Shown here piece after piece: positions 9,410 to 17,564 of a stretch of 64,000 nt of DNA (the stretch's first letter is position 1; each line of letters opens with the position of its first letter). A model generated the notes under the pieces. That model worked only from the letters and a program-made list of their open reading frames with translations, ran no database searches and was not told the origin of the DNA. This DNA is from Williamsia sp. CHRR-6 (GTDB lineage Bacteria > Actinomycetota > Actinomycetes > Mycobacteriales > Mycobacteriaceae): contig NZ_JAHCSG010000004.1 in assembly GCF_018474015.1 (NCBI RefSeq), positions 248,001 through 312,000 of the forward strand. The letters run 5' to 3'. The translations under genes and the position numbers were made by a program.

Positions 9410-9442
9410 CTACACCTCACGCCCACCCATGGGCGCTGGAGT

Positions 9443-10384
9443 TCAGCGCAGAGTGACCTGACGGCTGCGGATGCCGTCGCGGGAGCGGCGCTGCTCGGCG
9501 GTCAACTCGCCGGTCTGTGCCAACGCCTCGAGCAGGTCTGCCTCAAAGCGTTGCGCCGGGCCCACCCACTCCTCGTGGTGTCGCTCGTTGTCCAGGTCGA
9601 ACACCGGCACCAGCAGACCGTGGGTGCGGAATGATCCGGCAAAGCGCGACCCATCACCCATCGTCAGCTTGCCGGCCGCATGCAACCGAGCTAACGCCGT
9701 CATCACGTCGTCCTCGGATTCGCCTCGCACCCAACGGATGTGGGCACGTTCACCGGCGTCCACCCACCACGGTGCACCACCGAGATCGGCCTGCAGCCGC
9801 GCGGTGGGCATGATCGACTCCGACGCCTGGGCCACCATCGCCTCGATCTCTGGGCTCAGCTGAGCACCGGGGGCGAACCACCACGAGAAGTCCTCGTGGG
9901 TGGTGATGTCGAGGACGGTGTCGGCGCCCACCGTTGCGACCAGATCGTCGGTGCCCGAGCTGGTGTCGAGGACGTCGTCGTCGGTCTGCTGGGTGTAGGG
10001 GGCTCCGGCGGCAGCGTTGGACGCCCAGCGCAGCGCGGCCGCGATCTCCCCGGGCACGTCGGCGGCGTTGAACTCGGTCTGCAGCGCGACCAGACCCTCG
10101 ACGACATCGCCGTTCTCCCGGGTCAGGGCCTGCACCGCGCCCGGCAAAATGGTGGCCAGCGAGACCGCGTTGGTGCCCACCCCGTCACCGGCGGGGGTGA
10201 TGGCCACGGTGGCCGAGGCGACGAACGCGCGCAGCGCCACCAGGTCACACTCGGCGGCCAGCCCGTCGAACGGACGCGCTGCGGGGGCTGCGGACTGGGC
10301 CTGGCGCAGCTTGCGCGCCGCCACCCGCTCGGCCCGGTTGCTACCCGGGCGGGGACCTGATCCGCGTTTGCTCTTCTTGGCCAT
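9443..10384 (-). CDS. DUF5926-family protein
   Basis: 313 residues with a strongly basic start (MAKKSKRGSGPRPGSNRAER), then an acidic soluble body and a C-terminus with DNERHHEEWVGPAQRF and ELTAEQRRSRDGIRSRQVTL. It resembles the actinobacterial DUF5926 proteins found next to glpQ. No catalytic motif or membrane segment is visible, and the function is unknown. The basic tail would suit nucleic-acid or ribosome contact (inference). It is transcribed away from bfrB's 3' end, 26 bp from glpQ. Confidence 0.72.
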   Translation of the reverse strand: MAKKSKRGSGPRPGSNRAERVAARKLRQAQSAAPAARPFDGLAAECDLVALRAFVASATVAITPAGDGVGTNAVSLATILPGAVQALTRENGDVVEGLVALQTEFNAADVPGEIAAALRWASNAAAGAPYTQQTDDDVLDTSSGTDDLVATVGADTVLDITTHEDFSWWFAPGAQLSPEIEAMVAQASESIMPTARLQADLGGAPWWVDAGERAHIRWVRGESEDDVMTALARLHAAGKLTMGDGSRFAGSFRTHGLLVPVFDLDNERHHEEWVGPAQRFEADLLEALAQTGELTAEQRRSRDGIRSRQVTLR

Positions 10385-10410
10385 GGGTCACAACCTACCG
10401 ACCGGCCGAC

Positions 10411-11208
10411 TCAGCTCGGCGTCGACTCCAACCATCGCAGCACCCGGTCGGGATGGTTGGTGGCCACGAAGTCCACCCCGTAGCGGGCGCAGTGGGTGAC
10501 GTCGGTGCGCTCGTCAACCGTCCAACAGTAGGTGGCGCGGCCCGACATCGCTGCGCGCGTGGCGATCTCGGGACGATCACGCAGCATGGCGATCGACGGC
10601 CCCACTGCGGTCGCCCCCACCGAGGTGGCTGCGACACCCCGCAAGAGGGTGGCCGCGTCCCCCAGCAGGACCGTGGGCAGCATCGGGGCCTGGCGCCGGA
10701 TCCGCCACATACCCACCGTCGAGAACGAGATCACCACGGCGCGACTGTGGTCCACCGACGGCGGCGAGGCCACCTTGAACCGCTTCAGTTCCTCGAGCAC
10801 CAGGTCCTCGACCTGCCCGCCGTAGCGCACCGGATGTTTGGTCTCGATGAACAACCGCGCCGGTCGGTCGTGGTCGAGGGTGAGGGTGATCAGCTCGGCC
10901 AACGTCAGCACCGTCGCCGGACGCCCGTGGGGATGCCAGCTGCCGAAGTCCAACTCCTGCAACTGTGCCAGCGTCATCTCGCTCACCACGCCAGTGCCCG
11001 ACGAGGTGCGGTCGACGGTGCGGTCGTGGATGCACACCAGCCGGCGGTCGCGGGTCAGGCGCACATCGCATTCGAGGCCTTCGGCGCCCTGGGCCAGCGC
11101 GAGTTCGTAGGCGCCGATGGTGTGTTCGGGGCGGTCAGCCGAGGCGCCGCGGTGTGCGACCACCGCGGGCCGACCCGGTCGGCGGATGTCGCCCGGATCC
11201 TGCGCCAT
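10411..11208 (-). CDS. glpQ: Glycerophosphodiester phosphodiesterase
   Basis: 265 residues, the GlpQ/UgpQ TIM barrel: VVAHRGASADRPEHT (catalytic His-Arg), GLECDVRLTRD (metal-binding Glu/Asp) and CIHDRTVDRTSSGTG (second His), with the late CWTVDERTD. It hydrolyses glycerophosphodiesters to glycerol-3-phosphate. There is no signal peptide, so it is probably cytoplasmic, like GlpQ1 (Rv3842c). Its ATG overlaps the stop of the upstream DUF4328-type gene (TGATG), giving a two-gene coupled operon as in M. tuberculosis. Confidence 0.93.
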   Translation of the reverse strand: MAQDPGDIRRPGRPAVVAHRGASADRPEHTIGAYELALAQGAEGLECDVRLTRDRRLVCIHDRTVDRTSSGTGVVSEMTLAQLQELDFGSWHPHGRPATVLTLAELITLTLDHDRPARLFIETKHPVRYGGQVEDLVLEELKRFKVASPPSVDHSRAVVISFSTVGMWRIRRQAPMLPTVLLGDAATLLRGVAATSVGATAVGPSIAMLRDRPEIATRAAMSGRATYCWTVDERTDVTHCARYGVDFVATNHPDRVLRWLESTPS

Positions 11209-12152
11209 CACGCGGCCAACCAGCGGGTGACCGGCTCGGGCCGGGCCTCGGCGTCGAAGCCGTTGCGCAGCAATCGGATCGACACCACGGCGAAGGCTGC
11301 GCCCAGCAGGTTGCAGATCACGGTGAACAACACCGCATTGGCACCCCACTGCACCGACTCGGCGCGCAGTCGGATGAGAAGGATGACGACGCCGAACGCG
11401 TTGAGCCCCGCCCAACTCGCCCACCACAACCGCAGCACCCGATCCACCCGGTCGGCAGGCAGGTGATGGCCCAGCGCGGCCAGCTCGTGGATGAACAGCG
11501 CCGGGAACACGATGGTGGCACCCGGGACGAGAGTGCCGGCCAGCAGTTGCCACAGCGGCCGCGGATCCACCCGATCAGCGGCGGCATAGGCCTTCGCCCG
11601 GGCGCGATGCAGCCACGAGACGAAGGCAACCGCGGTGAGCACCACCACGGCCACCGACAGGCCACCGGTGAGCCAGGTGAACAGATACGACATGACGGCG
11701 ACGGTCTCGTCGATCGGATGCGACCGATTGATCACCAGCAGTGCGTAGACACCCATCTGCGCGACTGCGGCCACGCCGAGCACCGCGGCGGTCACCAGCA
11801 GTAGGTGGTGCAGTGATTCCCCCAGGGACTCGAACACGGACTTCTTCGCGGTGCCGTCGGCCTCGGCCGGGGCCACCGCATCGCGCAGACCCCAGCGCGG
11901 GATGGTGGCGTAGCGCGGGGTGGGTCGTCGCCGAGTCGTCTGCCCGGGGGTGGCGCGGGGCGCGCGCGCCTCGGGGGGACGAGAGGCCACCCACCGCACC
12001 CGGGGTGCCGACGCCGGGACGGCGACCGGTCGCGGCGGCCACGGTGCGCCAGCGGCCTCGGGCACCACCTGCAGTCGACCGCTGCACCGCGGACAGCCGG
12101 TGCGACGAGGATCGTGCGGCGCCTCGATCCGGCATCGCGGACAGAAATCCAT
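11208..12152 (-). CDS. Zinc-ribbon DUF4328-type membrane protein (Rv3843c-like)
   Basis: About 314 residues from the ATG at 12152. It opens with a zinc ribbon (MDFCPRCRIEAPHD and GCPRCSGRL: two CxxC pairs at residues 4/7 and 20/23), then a ~70-residue basic Pro/Arg-rich linker, then four to six membrane helices. I preferred this start over the longer frame to 12326 because the ribbon normally begins the protein and the extension runs into the DnaA-box region. Topology and position next to glpQ match Rv3843c. The function is unknown. Confidence 0.75.
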   Translation of the reverse strand: MDFCPRCRIEAPHDPRRTGCPRCSGRLQVVPEAAGAPWPPRPVAVPASAPRVRWVASRPPEARAPRATPGQTTRRRPTPRYATIPRWGLRDAVAPAEADGTAKKSVFESLGESLHHLLLVTAAVLGVAAVAQMGVYALLVINRSHPIDETVAVMSYLFTWLTGGLSVAVVVLTAVAFVSWLHRARAKAYAAADRVDPRPLWQLLAGTLVPGATIVFPALFIHELAALGHHLPADRVDRVLRLWWASWAGLNAFGVVILLIRLRAESVQWGANAVLFTVICNLLGAAFAVVSIRLLRNGFDAEARPEPVTRWLAA

Positions 12153-12229
12153 CAACGCTTCGATCCCTCCTGCGGACTCGGCACGAGTCCATGGTGGCAC
12201 GACGGTGTGGCGACTGGTGGAGCGTCGGG

Positions 12230-12459
12230 TGATCCACAAGTTGTCCACAGGTGAAAGGCGAGAATTGTTCGTCTGCCTATCCGTAATCGAATTCACGATC
12301 TCGAGTAATTCCGGGGACAAACCCACAATTTGCTGTGATGCAACTCACTCGTATCGTCCGAACGGGCTACGTTGTCCACAGTTTCCACAGCCTCATCCAC
12401 AGGTTGAGACTGCCCGTGTACGGCCGGTGCCAGCACTATCAGGGCGTACCTGTGGATGG
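12230..12459. promoter_or_regulatory. Cluster of DnaA boxes in a 330-bp intergenic region
   Basis: The 12153-12482 gap has no gene. It contains two perfect TTGTCCACA boxes (12241-12249 and 12372-12380), TGATCCACA (12230-12238) and TCATCCACA (12393-12401), each one change from TTATCCACA. Weaker sites are GTTTCCACA (12381-12389) and, on the other strand, CCATCCACA (12451-12459). Between the two groups is an AT-richer stretch (about 12260-12345). The actinobacterial DnaA box is close to TTGTCCACA. No dnaA or dnaN is nearby, so this is not oriC; a DnaA-titration or DnaA-controlled promoter site is possible. Confidence 0.7.
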
Positions 12460-12482
12460 ATTCGACGGGGCGAACCGGTTGC

Positions 12483-13334
12483 TCACAGGCCGAGCGAGGA
12501 CCACCGACCGCGCTTGTCCAGCGCCGACAATGCGCCGGACATGACGCCGTCCATCACCGCTGACATCTCCAACTGGCCGCCGGTGATACGCGCGAGCAAT
12601 GGTTTGGGTGGCGCGATGACATCGACCTCGGCATCGGGATAACGCTCGGCGATCACCGAACGCAACACCCCGACGCCATCGACCAACCCGACGCCCAGCG
12701 CTTTGCGTCCGATCCACACATCGCCGTTGAACAGTTCGTCGTCGGTACCGCTCAGCTTGGCTCCGCGGCGCTGCTTGACCCACCCGATGAACGCGCCGTG
12801 CAGATCGCCCTGCAACTCCGCCAGCCACGCCACGTCCTCGGGTGACTCCGGGCTGAACACGTCCAGGCGCGACTTGTTGGCACCGGCGGTGTAGACGCGG
12901 CGCTCCAGGCCCACCTTCCCGATCAGCTCGGTGGCACCGAACCCCGAGGACACCACCCCGATCGATCCGACCATCGAGGTCTTGGCAGCGAAGATCTCGT
13001 CGGCGGCACACGCGATCCAATACCCACCGGATGCGGCCACGTCCTCACAGAAAGCCAACACCCGCACCCCGTTCTCCGAGGCGAGCTGACGGATGCGTTC
13101 GGCGATGTACTCCGACTGCGCGGGTGAGCCTCCCGGCGAATTGATGACCAGCACCACGGCTTTCACCCGATCGCCGGTGAACGCCTGCTTGAGCACCGGC
13201 TCGAGACCGTGCCCGGTCAGCCCGCCGCGACCCATCCCGACCGCACCGATCACGCCTTCTAGGCGCACCACCGCGACCCGATCCTTACCTGCTTTACCGA
13301 ACAGACGGTGCAAACGTGTCGATACCGAAGCCAT
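12483..13334 (-). CDS. sppA: S49-family signal peptide peptidase (SppA/SohB type)
   Basis: About 283 residues, the short single-domain form. The serine nucleophile lies in CEDVAASGGYWIACAADE, preceded by the oxyanion loop INSPGGSPAQSEYIAERI; the general-base lysine is probably that of TAGANKSRLDVFSP. No clear N-terminal signal or membrane helix is seen from the ATG at 13334, so attachment to the membrane is uncertain. It is divergent from the F420-type oxidoreductase gene, with 31 bp between starts. Confidence 0.88.
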   Translation of the reverse strand: MASVSTRLHRLFGKAGKDRVAVVRLEGVIGAVGMGRGGLTGHGLEPVLKQAFTGDRVKAVVLVINSPGGSPAQSEYIAERIRQLASENGVRVLAFCEDVAASGGYWIACAADEIFAAKTSMVGSIGVVSSGFGATELIGKVGLERRVYTAGANKSRLDVFSPESPEDVAWLAELQGDLHGAFIGWVKQRRGAKLSGTDDELFNGDVWIGRKALGVGLVDGVGVLRSVIAERYPDAEVDVIAPPKPLLARITGGQLEMSAVMDGVMSGALSALDKRGRWSSLGL

Positions 13335-13365
13335 GGCCCCACTGTAGAAGGGCATGCTGGAGGTC

Positions 13366-14289
13366 ATGGAGATATGCGTGTTCACCGAACCCCGGCTAGG
13401 CGCAACCTATGACGAGCTGCTCGCAGTGGCCCGTACCGCCGAGGCCGCCGGCTTCACCGGCTTCTTCCGGTCCGATCACTACCTGGCCATGCACGCCGGT
13501 GACGGTCCTGGACCTGGCGACGCCTGGATCACGCTGGCGGGTTTGGCGCGGGAGACCTCCAGCATCCGGCTGGGCACCCTGGTCACCTCGGCCACCTTCC
13601 GGCTGCCCGGCCCCACCGCCATCTCGGTGGCCGGGGTGGACGCGATGTCGGGCGGACGCGTGGAGTTCGGGATCGGTGCGGGCTGGTTCGAGGCCGAACA
13701 CACCGCCTACGGCATCCCGTTCCCCTCCCTCGGGGGCCGGTTCGACCGACTCGAGGAATACCTGGCCGTGGTCACCGGACTGTGGTCCACCCCGGTCGGT
13801 GACCGATTCGCGTTCGACGGCAAGCACTTTCAGTTGTCCGACTCGCCCGCACTACCCAAACCCATCCAGCAGCCCGGCCCGCCGATCATCATCGGTGGCG
13901 GTGGCAAGAAGCGCACCCCCGCACTCGCCGCCCGCTACGCCTCCGAGTTCAACGTCCCCTGGGCCACCCCCGAGGACAGCGCACCGTTGTTCCGCCGGGT
14001 GGAGGCGGCCTGCGTGGGGGTGGATCGTCGGGCGCCCATCACCCATTCGGCGGCCCAGGTGCTGTGCTGCGGCGTGGACGAGGCGAGTGTGGCTCGCCGC
14101 GCCGAGGCCATCGGCCGTGACGTGGCCGAGCTGCGGGCCAGCGGTCTCACCGGCAGCCCCGCCGAGTTGGTGGACAAGATCGGCCGCTTCGCCGAGGTGG
14201 GCGCCAGTCGCATCTACCTGCAGGTGGTCGACCTGGCCGACCTCGACCACATCGAGCTGGTCGGATCAAAGGTCCTGCCGCAGCTGTAG
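13366..14289 (+). CDS. LLM-class F420-dependent oxidoreductase
   Basis: About 307 residues of the luciferase-like monooxygenase superfamily: MEICVFTEPR at the start, RSDHYLAMH, the barrel strands around SSIRLGTLVT, GRVEFGIGAGWFEAEH and GPPIIIGGGGKKRTPALAARYA near the end, typical of F420-dependent mycobacterial members. Likely cofactor F420; substrate unknown. The start could also be the ATG at 13354 (four more residues). A short hairpin follows the stop (14306-14319). Confidence 0.88.
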   Translation: MEICVFTEPRLGATYDELLAVARTAEAAGFTGFFRSDHYLAMHAGDGPGPGDAWITLAGLARETSSIRLGTLVTSATFRLPGPTAISVAGVDAMSGGRVEFGIGAGWFEAEHTAYGIPFPSLGGRFDRLEEYLAVVTGLWSTPVGDRFAFDGKHFQLSDSPALPKPIQQPGPPIIIGGGGKKRTPALAARYASEFNVPWATPEDSAPLFRRVEAACVGVDRRAPITHSAAQVLCCGVDEASVARRAEAIGRDVAELRASGLTGSPAELVDKIGRFAEVGASRIYLQVVDLADLDHIELVGSKVLPQL

Positions 14290-14305
14290 CGGCTCAGGCC
14301 AACCG

Positions 14306-14319
14306 GGGTCTTTGGACCC
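14306..14319 (+). terminator. Weak hairpin after the oxidoreductase gene
   Basis: GGGTC, TTTG loop, GACCC: a 5-bp perfect stem 17 bases past the stop, without a following T-run. It could be a weak terminator of the oxidoreductase transcript; the case is thin. Confidence 0.3.
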
Positions 14320-14359
14320 TGTCGAGCACCACCGCCGCACGCGGAGCCTGAGAGACGAA

Positions 14360-14384
14360 CACCCCCACCAGATCGATGGGGGTG
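14360..14384 (+). other. Stem-loop in the slipin gene leader
   Basis: CACCCCCA at 14360-14367 pairs perfectly with TGGGGGTG at 14377-14384 around a 9-base loop, 16 bases before the slipin ATG and just upstream of its CCGGAGG ribosome site. It may end upstream transcription or modulate translation. Confidence 0.45.
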
Positions 14385-14400
14385 CAGCCGGAGGCTCGTC

Positions 14401-15204
14401 ATGACTGCATTCGTAGTCGTCGTGGTAATCGTTCTCATCGTCATCGCACTGCTGCTGGCCGCGTCGATTCGCGTGGTCACCCAGTACGAGCGCGGGGTGT
14501 TGATGCGCTTCGGTCGGGTGGTCGACGTCCGTCAGCCGGGTCTGACCTTCATCATCCCCGTGGTCGACCGGCTGGTGCGGGTGTCGATGCGGGTGGTCAC
14601 CATGCCCATCCAGTCCCAGGGCATCATCACCCGCGACAACGTCAGCGTGGACATCTCCGCGGTCGCCTACTTCCGCATCGTCGATGCGGTGAAATCGGTG
14701 GTCGCCATCGAGAACATCCGCATCGCCATCGACCAGATCGCCCAGACCACCCTGCGCAAGGTGGTCGGCAAACACGCACTTGACGAGGCGTTGAGCGACA
14801 CCGACGCCATCAACTCCGACATCCGCACCATCCTCGACGTCACCACCCTGGAGTGGGGTGTGGAGGTGACGCTGGTGGAGCTCAAGGACATCCAGTTGCC
14901 GGTCAGCATGCAGCGCGCCATGGCGCGTCAGGCCGAGGCCGAGCGGGAGAAGCGCGCCAAGATCATCGCCGCCGAAGGCGAGGCGATGGCGGCTGCAGCC
15001 CTGGGCCAGGCTGCCGACACGATGGCTGCCCACCCGATCGCACTGCAGCTACGCAACCTGCAGACCCTGGTGGAGATCGGGGTGGAGAAGAACACCACGG
15101 TGATCTTCCCGGCGCCGCTGATGAGCACGATCGCCGAGTTGGGCACGTTCCTCACCCGAGAGCAGCACGCCGGAGCGGCGTCGAACGGCCACGTCCACGT
15201 GTGA
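14401..15204 (+). CDS. Slipin / SPFH (band 7) membrane protein
   Basis: 267 residues: one N-terminal membrane helix (residues 4-23), then the SPFH domain (TQYERGVLMRFGRV, GLTFIIPVVDRLVRVSMRVV, VDISAVAYFRIVDA) and a Glu/Ala/Lys-rich coiled coil (ARQAEAEREKRAKIIAAEGE), closing with VEIGVEKNTTVIFPAP. Slipins oligomerise at membrane microdomains; operons often pair them with an NfeD protein, but none is seen here. The ribosome site CCGGAGG sits 8 bases upstream. Confidence 0.92.
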   Translation: MTAFVVVVVIVLIVIALLLAASIRVVTQYERGVLMRFGRVVDVRQPGLTFIIPVVDRLVRVSMRVVTMPIQSQGIITRDNVSVDISAVAYFRIVDAVKSVVAIENIRIAIDQIAQTTLRKVVGKHALDEALSDTDAINSDIRTILDVTTLEWGVEVTLVELKDIQLPVSMQRAMARQAEAEREKRAKIIAAEGEAMAAAALGQAADTMAAHPIALQLRNLQTLVEIGVEKNTTVIFPAPLMSTIAELGTFLTREQHAGAASNGHVHV

Positions 15205-15219
15205 TGTAAGACTTGGGGC

Positions 15220-15999
15220 ATGAGTGTCTCCCTGACCTTGGACCCGTATCTGCAGTCCATTCGCCAGGCCACCGGGCAGATCATCACCGCCGCCGGCGCC
15301 ACCGGACTCGATGCACGGGTGCCGACCTGCCCGGACTGGACCATGGCGCACCTGCTGGCGCACATGGGGATGGTCCATCGCTGGGCGCAGTCGCAGTTGT
15401 TGGCCACCGAAGCGCCCTTCGTCAACGAAGAATCGGTGCTCGAGACCATCCCGGCCGCAGGCCTCGCGGAGTGGCTGAGTGTCGGGTCGAACGGGCTGGT
15501 GGAGACCCTCGATGCAGTCGACCCTGAGATCGAGGCGCCGATCTTCCTGCCCGCCACCGGATTGACACCGCTGATGTTCTGGGCGCGCCGACAGGCCCAC
15601 GAGACCGTGATCCACGCCGCCGACGCGATGTCGGCGGTGCGGGGCGGCTATCCGATGGCCGCAGACCTGGCGATCACACCGCAGTTCGCCGCCGACGGTC
15701 TCGACGAACTGCTCTACGCGATGGCGCCGCTGGGCCGATCCAAACTGTTCACCGATGTGCCGTACCGAATCCTGGTGGCAGCAGCCGACATCCCGGCTCG
15801 CTGGACCCTGTACGTCACCGCAGATGCGCTCACCTGCGAGCGGATGGACACAGCCGACCCCGAAGTCACCTGGTCCGGTTCGGCGGCCGAGCTCTACCTC
15901 GCCCTGTGGAACCGTGGCGAGTCCATCACCATCTCCGGGTCGGCCACCCCGCTGCTGTTGTGGCGCGAGCGGCACCAGATCCGGCGGGGTCGCCGATGA
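15220..15999 (+). CDS. Maleylpyruvate isomerase family, mycothiol-dependent (DinB superfamily)
   Basis: 259 residues. The N-terminal MDMPI-type helical bundle shows VPTCPDWTMAHLLAHMGMVHRWA (first metal His) and RRQAHETVIHAADAM (the HExxxH pair); a C-terminal lobe follows (residues ~170-255). The family uses mycothiol as cofactor for isomerase or S-transfer chemistry in actinobacteria; the exact substrate is unknown. It is the first gene of a tight three-gene operon: its stop overlaps the next start by four bases (ATGA). Confidence 0.88.
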   Translation: MSVSLTLDPYLQSIRQATGQIITAAGATGLDARVPTCPDWTMAHLLAHMGMVHRWAQSQLLATEAPFVNEESVLETIPAAGLAEWLSVGSNGLVETLDAVDPEIEAPIFLPATGLTPLMFWARRQAHETVIHAADAMSAVRGGYPMAADLAITPQFAADGLDELLYAMAPLGRSKLFTDVPYRILVAAADIPARWTLYVTADALTCERMDTADPEVTWSGSAAELYLALWNRGESITISGSATPLLLWRERHQIRRGRR

Positions 16000-16736
16000 T
16001 CGAGATCCGCTGGCTGACCGCGTTTCTCGACTTCCCTGCCGACGAGTTCGGTGACGAGGTCACGTTCTGGCGGGCCATAGCGGGCAGCACCATCTCCCCA
16101 CCGCGTGGCGACAAGAAGCAGTTCGCCTCGCTGGAACCGTTCAACGGCGATCCGCACCTACGGGTGCAGCGCGTCGATTCCGGTCCCGGAGGTGTGCATC
16201 TCGACCTGCACGTCATCGACCTGGGAGCCACCGCCCGGCACGCGCAATCCGTTGGTGCCGAGCTGGTCTCGGTGTCCGACGGGCTCACCCTGCTGCGCTC
16301 ACCGGGCGGGTTCGTGTTCTGCCTGGTGCCCTGGCAGGGGCAGACCACCAGGTCGCGACCCATCCGGTGGCCCGGCGACACCATCAGCATCATCGACCAG
16401 GTCTGCATCGACGTGCCGGCCCGCGCCTACGAGCGCGAGTGCACCTTCTGGACCGAACTCACCGGATGGCCGATCAGTGCGGGCACCACCTACCGACATC
16501 TGATCAGGCCTGACCACATTCCCTTGCGGATCCTGTTGCAGCGCATCGGCTACGGCGTGATCGGGGCGCATGTCGATCTGGCCAGCACTCACCCGCAGGA
16601 AGAGGTGAACCGCCATGCGGACTGGGGTGCCGAGGTGGTGGCCCACCACGATCACTGGACGGTGATGGCCGATCCGACCGGGCGGCCGTACTGCATCACC
16701 GCCCGCAACCCGCGAACCGGAGAACTCCCCACGTGA
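15996..16736 (+). CDS. VOC-family (glyoxalase-like) two-domain protein
   Basis: 246 residues made of two glyoxalase/bleomycin-resistance-type halves: MIEIRWLTAFLDFP ... GGVHLDLHVIDL in the first and QVCIDVPARAYERECTFWTEL ... GVIGAHVDLAS in the second, each with the beta-alpha-beta pattern and His/Glu candidates for a metal site. VOC proteins include lyases, isomerases and dioxygenases, so no reaction is assigned. It overlaps the upstream gene by ATGA and the downstream one by GTGA, so the three products are probably made together for one pathway. Confidence 0.82.
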   Translation: MIEIRWLTAFLDFPADEFGDEVTFWRAIAGSTISPPRGDKKQFASLEPFNGDPHLRVQRVDSGPGGVHLDLHVIDLGATARHAQSVGAELVSVSDGLTLLRSPGGFVFCLVPWQGQTTRSRPIRWPGDTISIIDQVCIDVPARAYERECTFWTELTGWPISAGTTYRHLIRPDHIPLRILLQRIGYGVIGAHVDLASTHPQEEVNRHADWGAEVVAHHDHWTVMADPTGRPYCITARNPRTGELPT

Positions 16737-17473
16737 CGTCGGTGGTGTTGCTGCACGGACACCTGGGGCTCGGGTTCTCCTGGCGGTACCAGGTGAAGGC
16801 ATTGCGCGAGCACGGTTTCGAAGTTCACGCGCCCGATCTGCCCGGTCACGGCACCACCCCATTGCCGCCGGGCGACCTGTCGTGGCCGGCGCTGATCGAC
16901 TGGCTGAGCACGCTGCTCGACGAGCACGCCATCGACGACGCGGTCCTCGTCGGCCACGACATCGGGTCGGCGCTGGCGGTGGCGTCGGCGCGCCGTCACC
17001 CCGAGCGGGTCTCCGGCCTGATGCTCATGTCGATGCCGTATCTGATTACGCCACAACCGATTCCGTCGGTAGGACGGCTCCTGCGTGACCCGGGGCAGGC
17101 CGCATCGGTGTCGGCGTATCTGCGCGAGAGCCTCATCACGCTCTGCGCCGACACCATCCCGATGTCGGATGCGGAGCTCGCGGTGTTCGTCAACGCCTAC
17201 ACCGCAACCGGTTTCGCCGAGGCCCGGGCCTGGCTGGATCTGACCGTCGGACACCTCGACGGCCCCGCTGAGCTCCCGACGCCCGCCTACTTCCTCGACG
17301 GCGAGCATGATCAGGGTGTCGCGCTGGCCGGGGTGCAGTCCATGGGCGCCATGCGGTCGGTGATGCCGGCGTTGCGCGGTGTGCACACCTACGACAACGC
17401 AGGCCACCTGTTCGCCCAGGAGTTTCCCCGCCAGATGAACGCCGCCCTGCTCGGGTTCATCCGCTCGCTGTAG
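16733..17473 (+). CDS. Alpha/beta hydrolase with Asp in the nucleophile elbow
   Basis: 246 residues of the alpha/beta hydrolase fold. The oxyanion loop is LLHGHLGLGFSW and the nucleophile elbow reads VGHDIGSA, with Asp76 where esterases have Ser; an Asp here is typical of haloalkane dehalogenases, fluoroacetate dehalogenases and epoxide hydrolases. The acid is probably in FLDGEHDQG and the His in YDNAGHLFAQEF. It starts at GTG 16733 within the previous gene's end. Its TAG stop is the beginning of a 21-bp repeat array. Confidence 0.85.
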   Translation: MTSVVLLHGHLGLGFSWRYQVKALREHGFEVHAPDLPGHGTTPLPPGDLSWPALIDWLSTLLDEHAIDDAVLVGHDIGSALAVASARRHPERVSGLMLMSMPYLITPQPIPSVGRLLRDPGQAASVSAYLRESLITLCADTIPMSDAELAVFVNAYTATGFAEARAWLDLTVGHLDGPAELPTPAYFLDGEHDQGVALAGVQSMGAMRSVMPALRGVHTYDNAGHLFAQEFPRQMNAALLGFIRSL

Positions 17474-17564
17474 TCGACGCCAGTTTCCGCCCAGTCGACG
17501 CCGGTTTCCGCCCAGTCGACGCCAGTTACCGCCCAGTCGACGCCGGTTACCACCCAGTCGACGC
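17472..17564. repeat. 21-bp tandem repeats between convergent genes
   Basis: Four full copies and one partial copy of AGTCGACGCC[A/G]GTT[T/A]CCGCCC. The units alternate A/G at position 11 and change T to A at position 15 in copies three and four. The array starts inside the TAG stop of the alpha/beta hydrolase; the TAA stop of the opposite-strand HTH_42 gene (17547-17549) lies in the fourth copy. It spans the whole gap between the two 3' ends and could act as a bidirectional end-of-transcript element or be a product of slippage. Confidence 0.9.

Noticed and set aside
12153-12482. Chromosome origin oriC
   Set aside because: DnaA boxes are present but dnaA, dnaN and gyr genes are not; synteny puts the true origin elsewhere.
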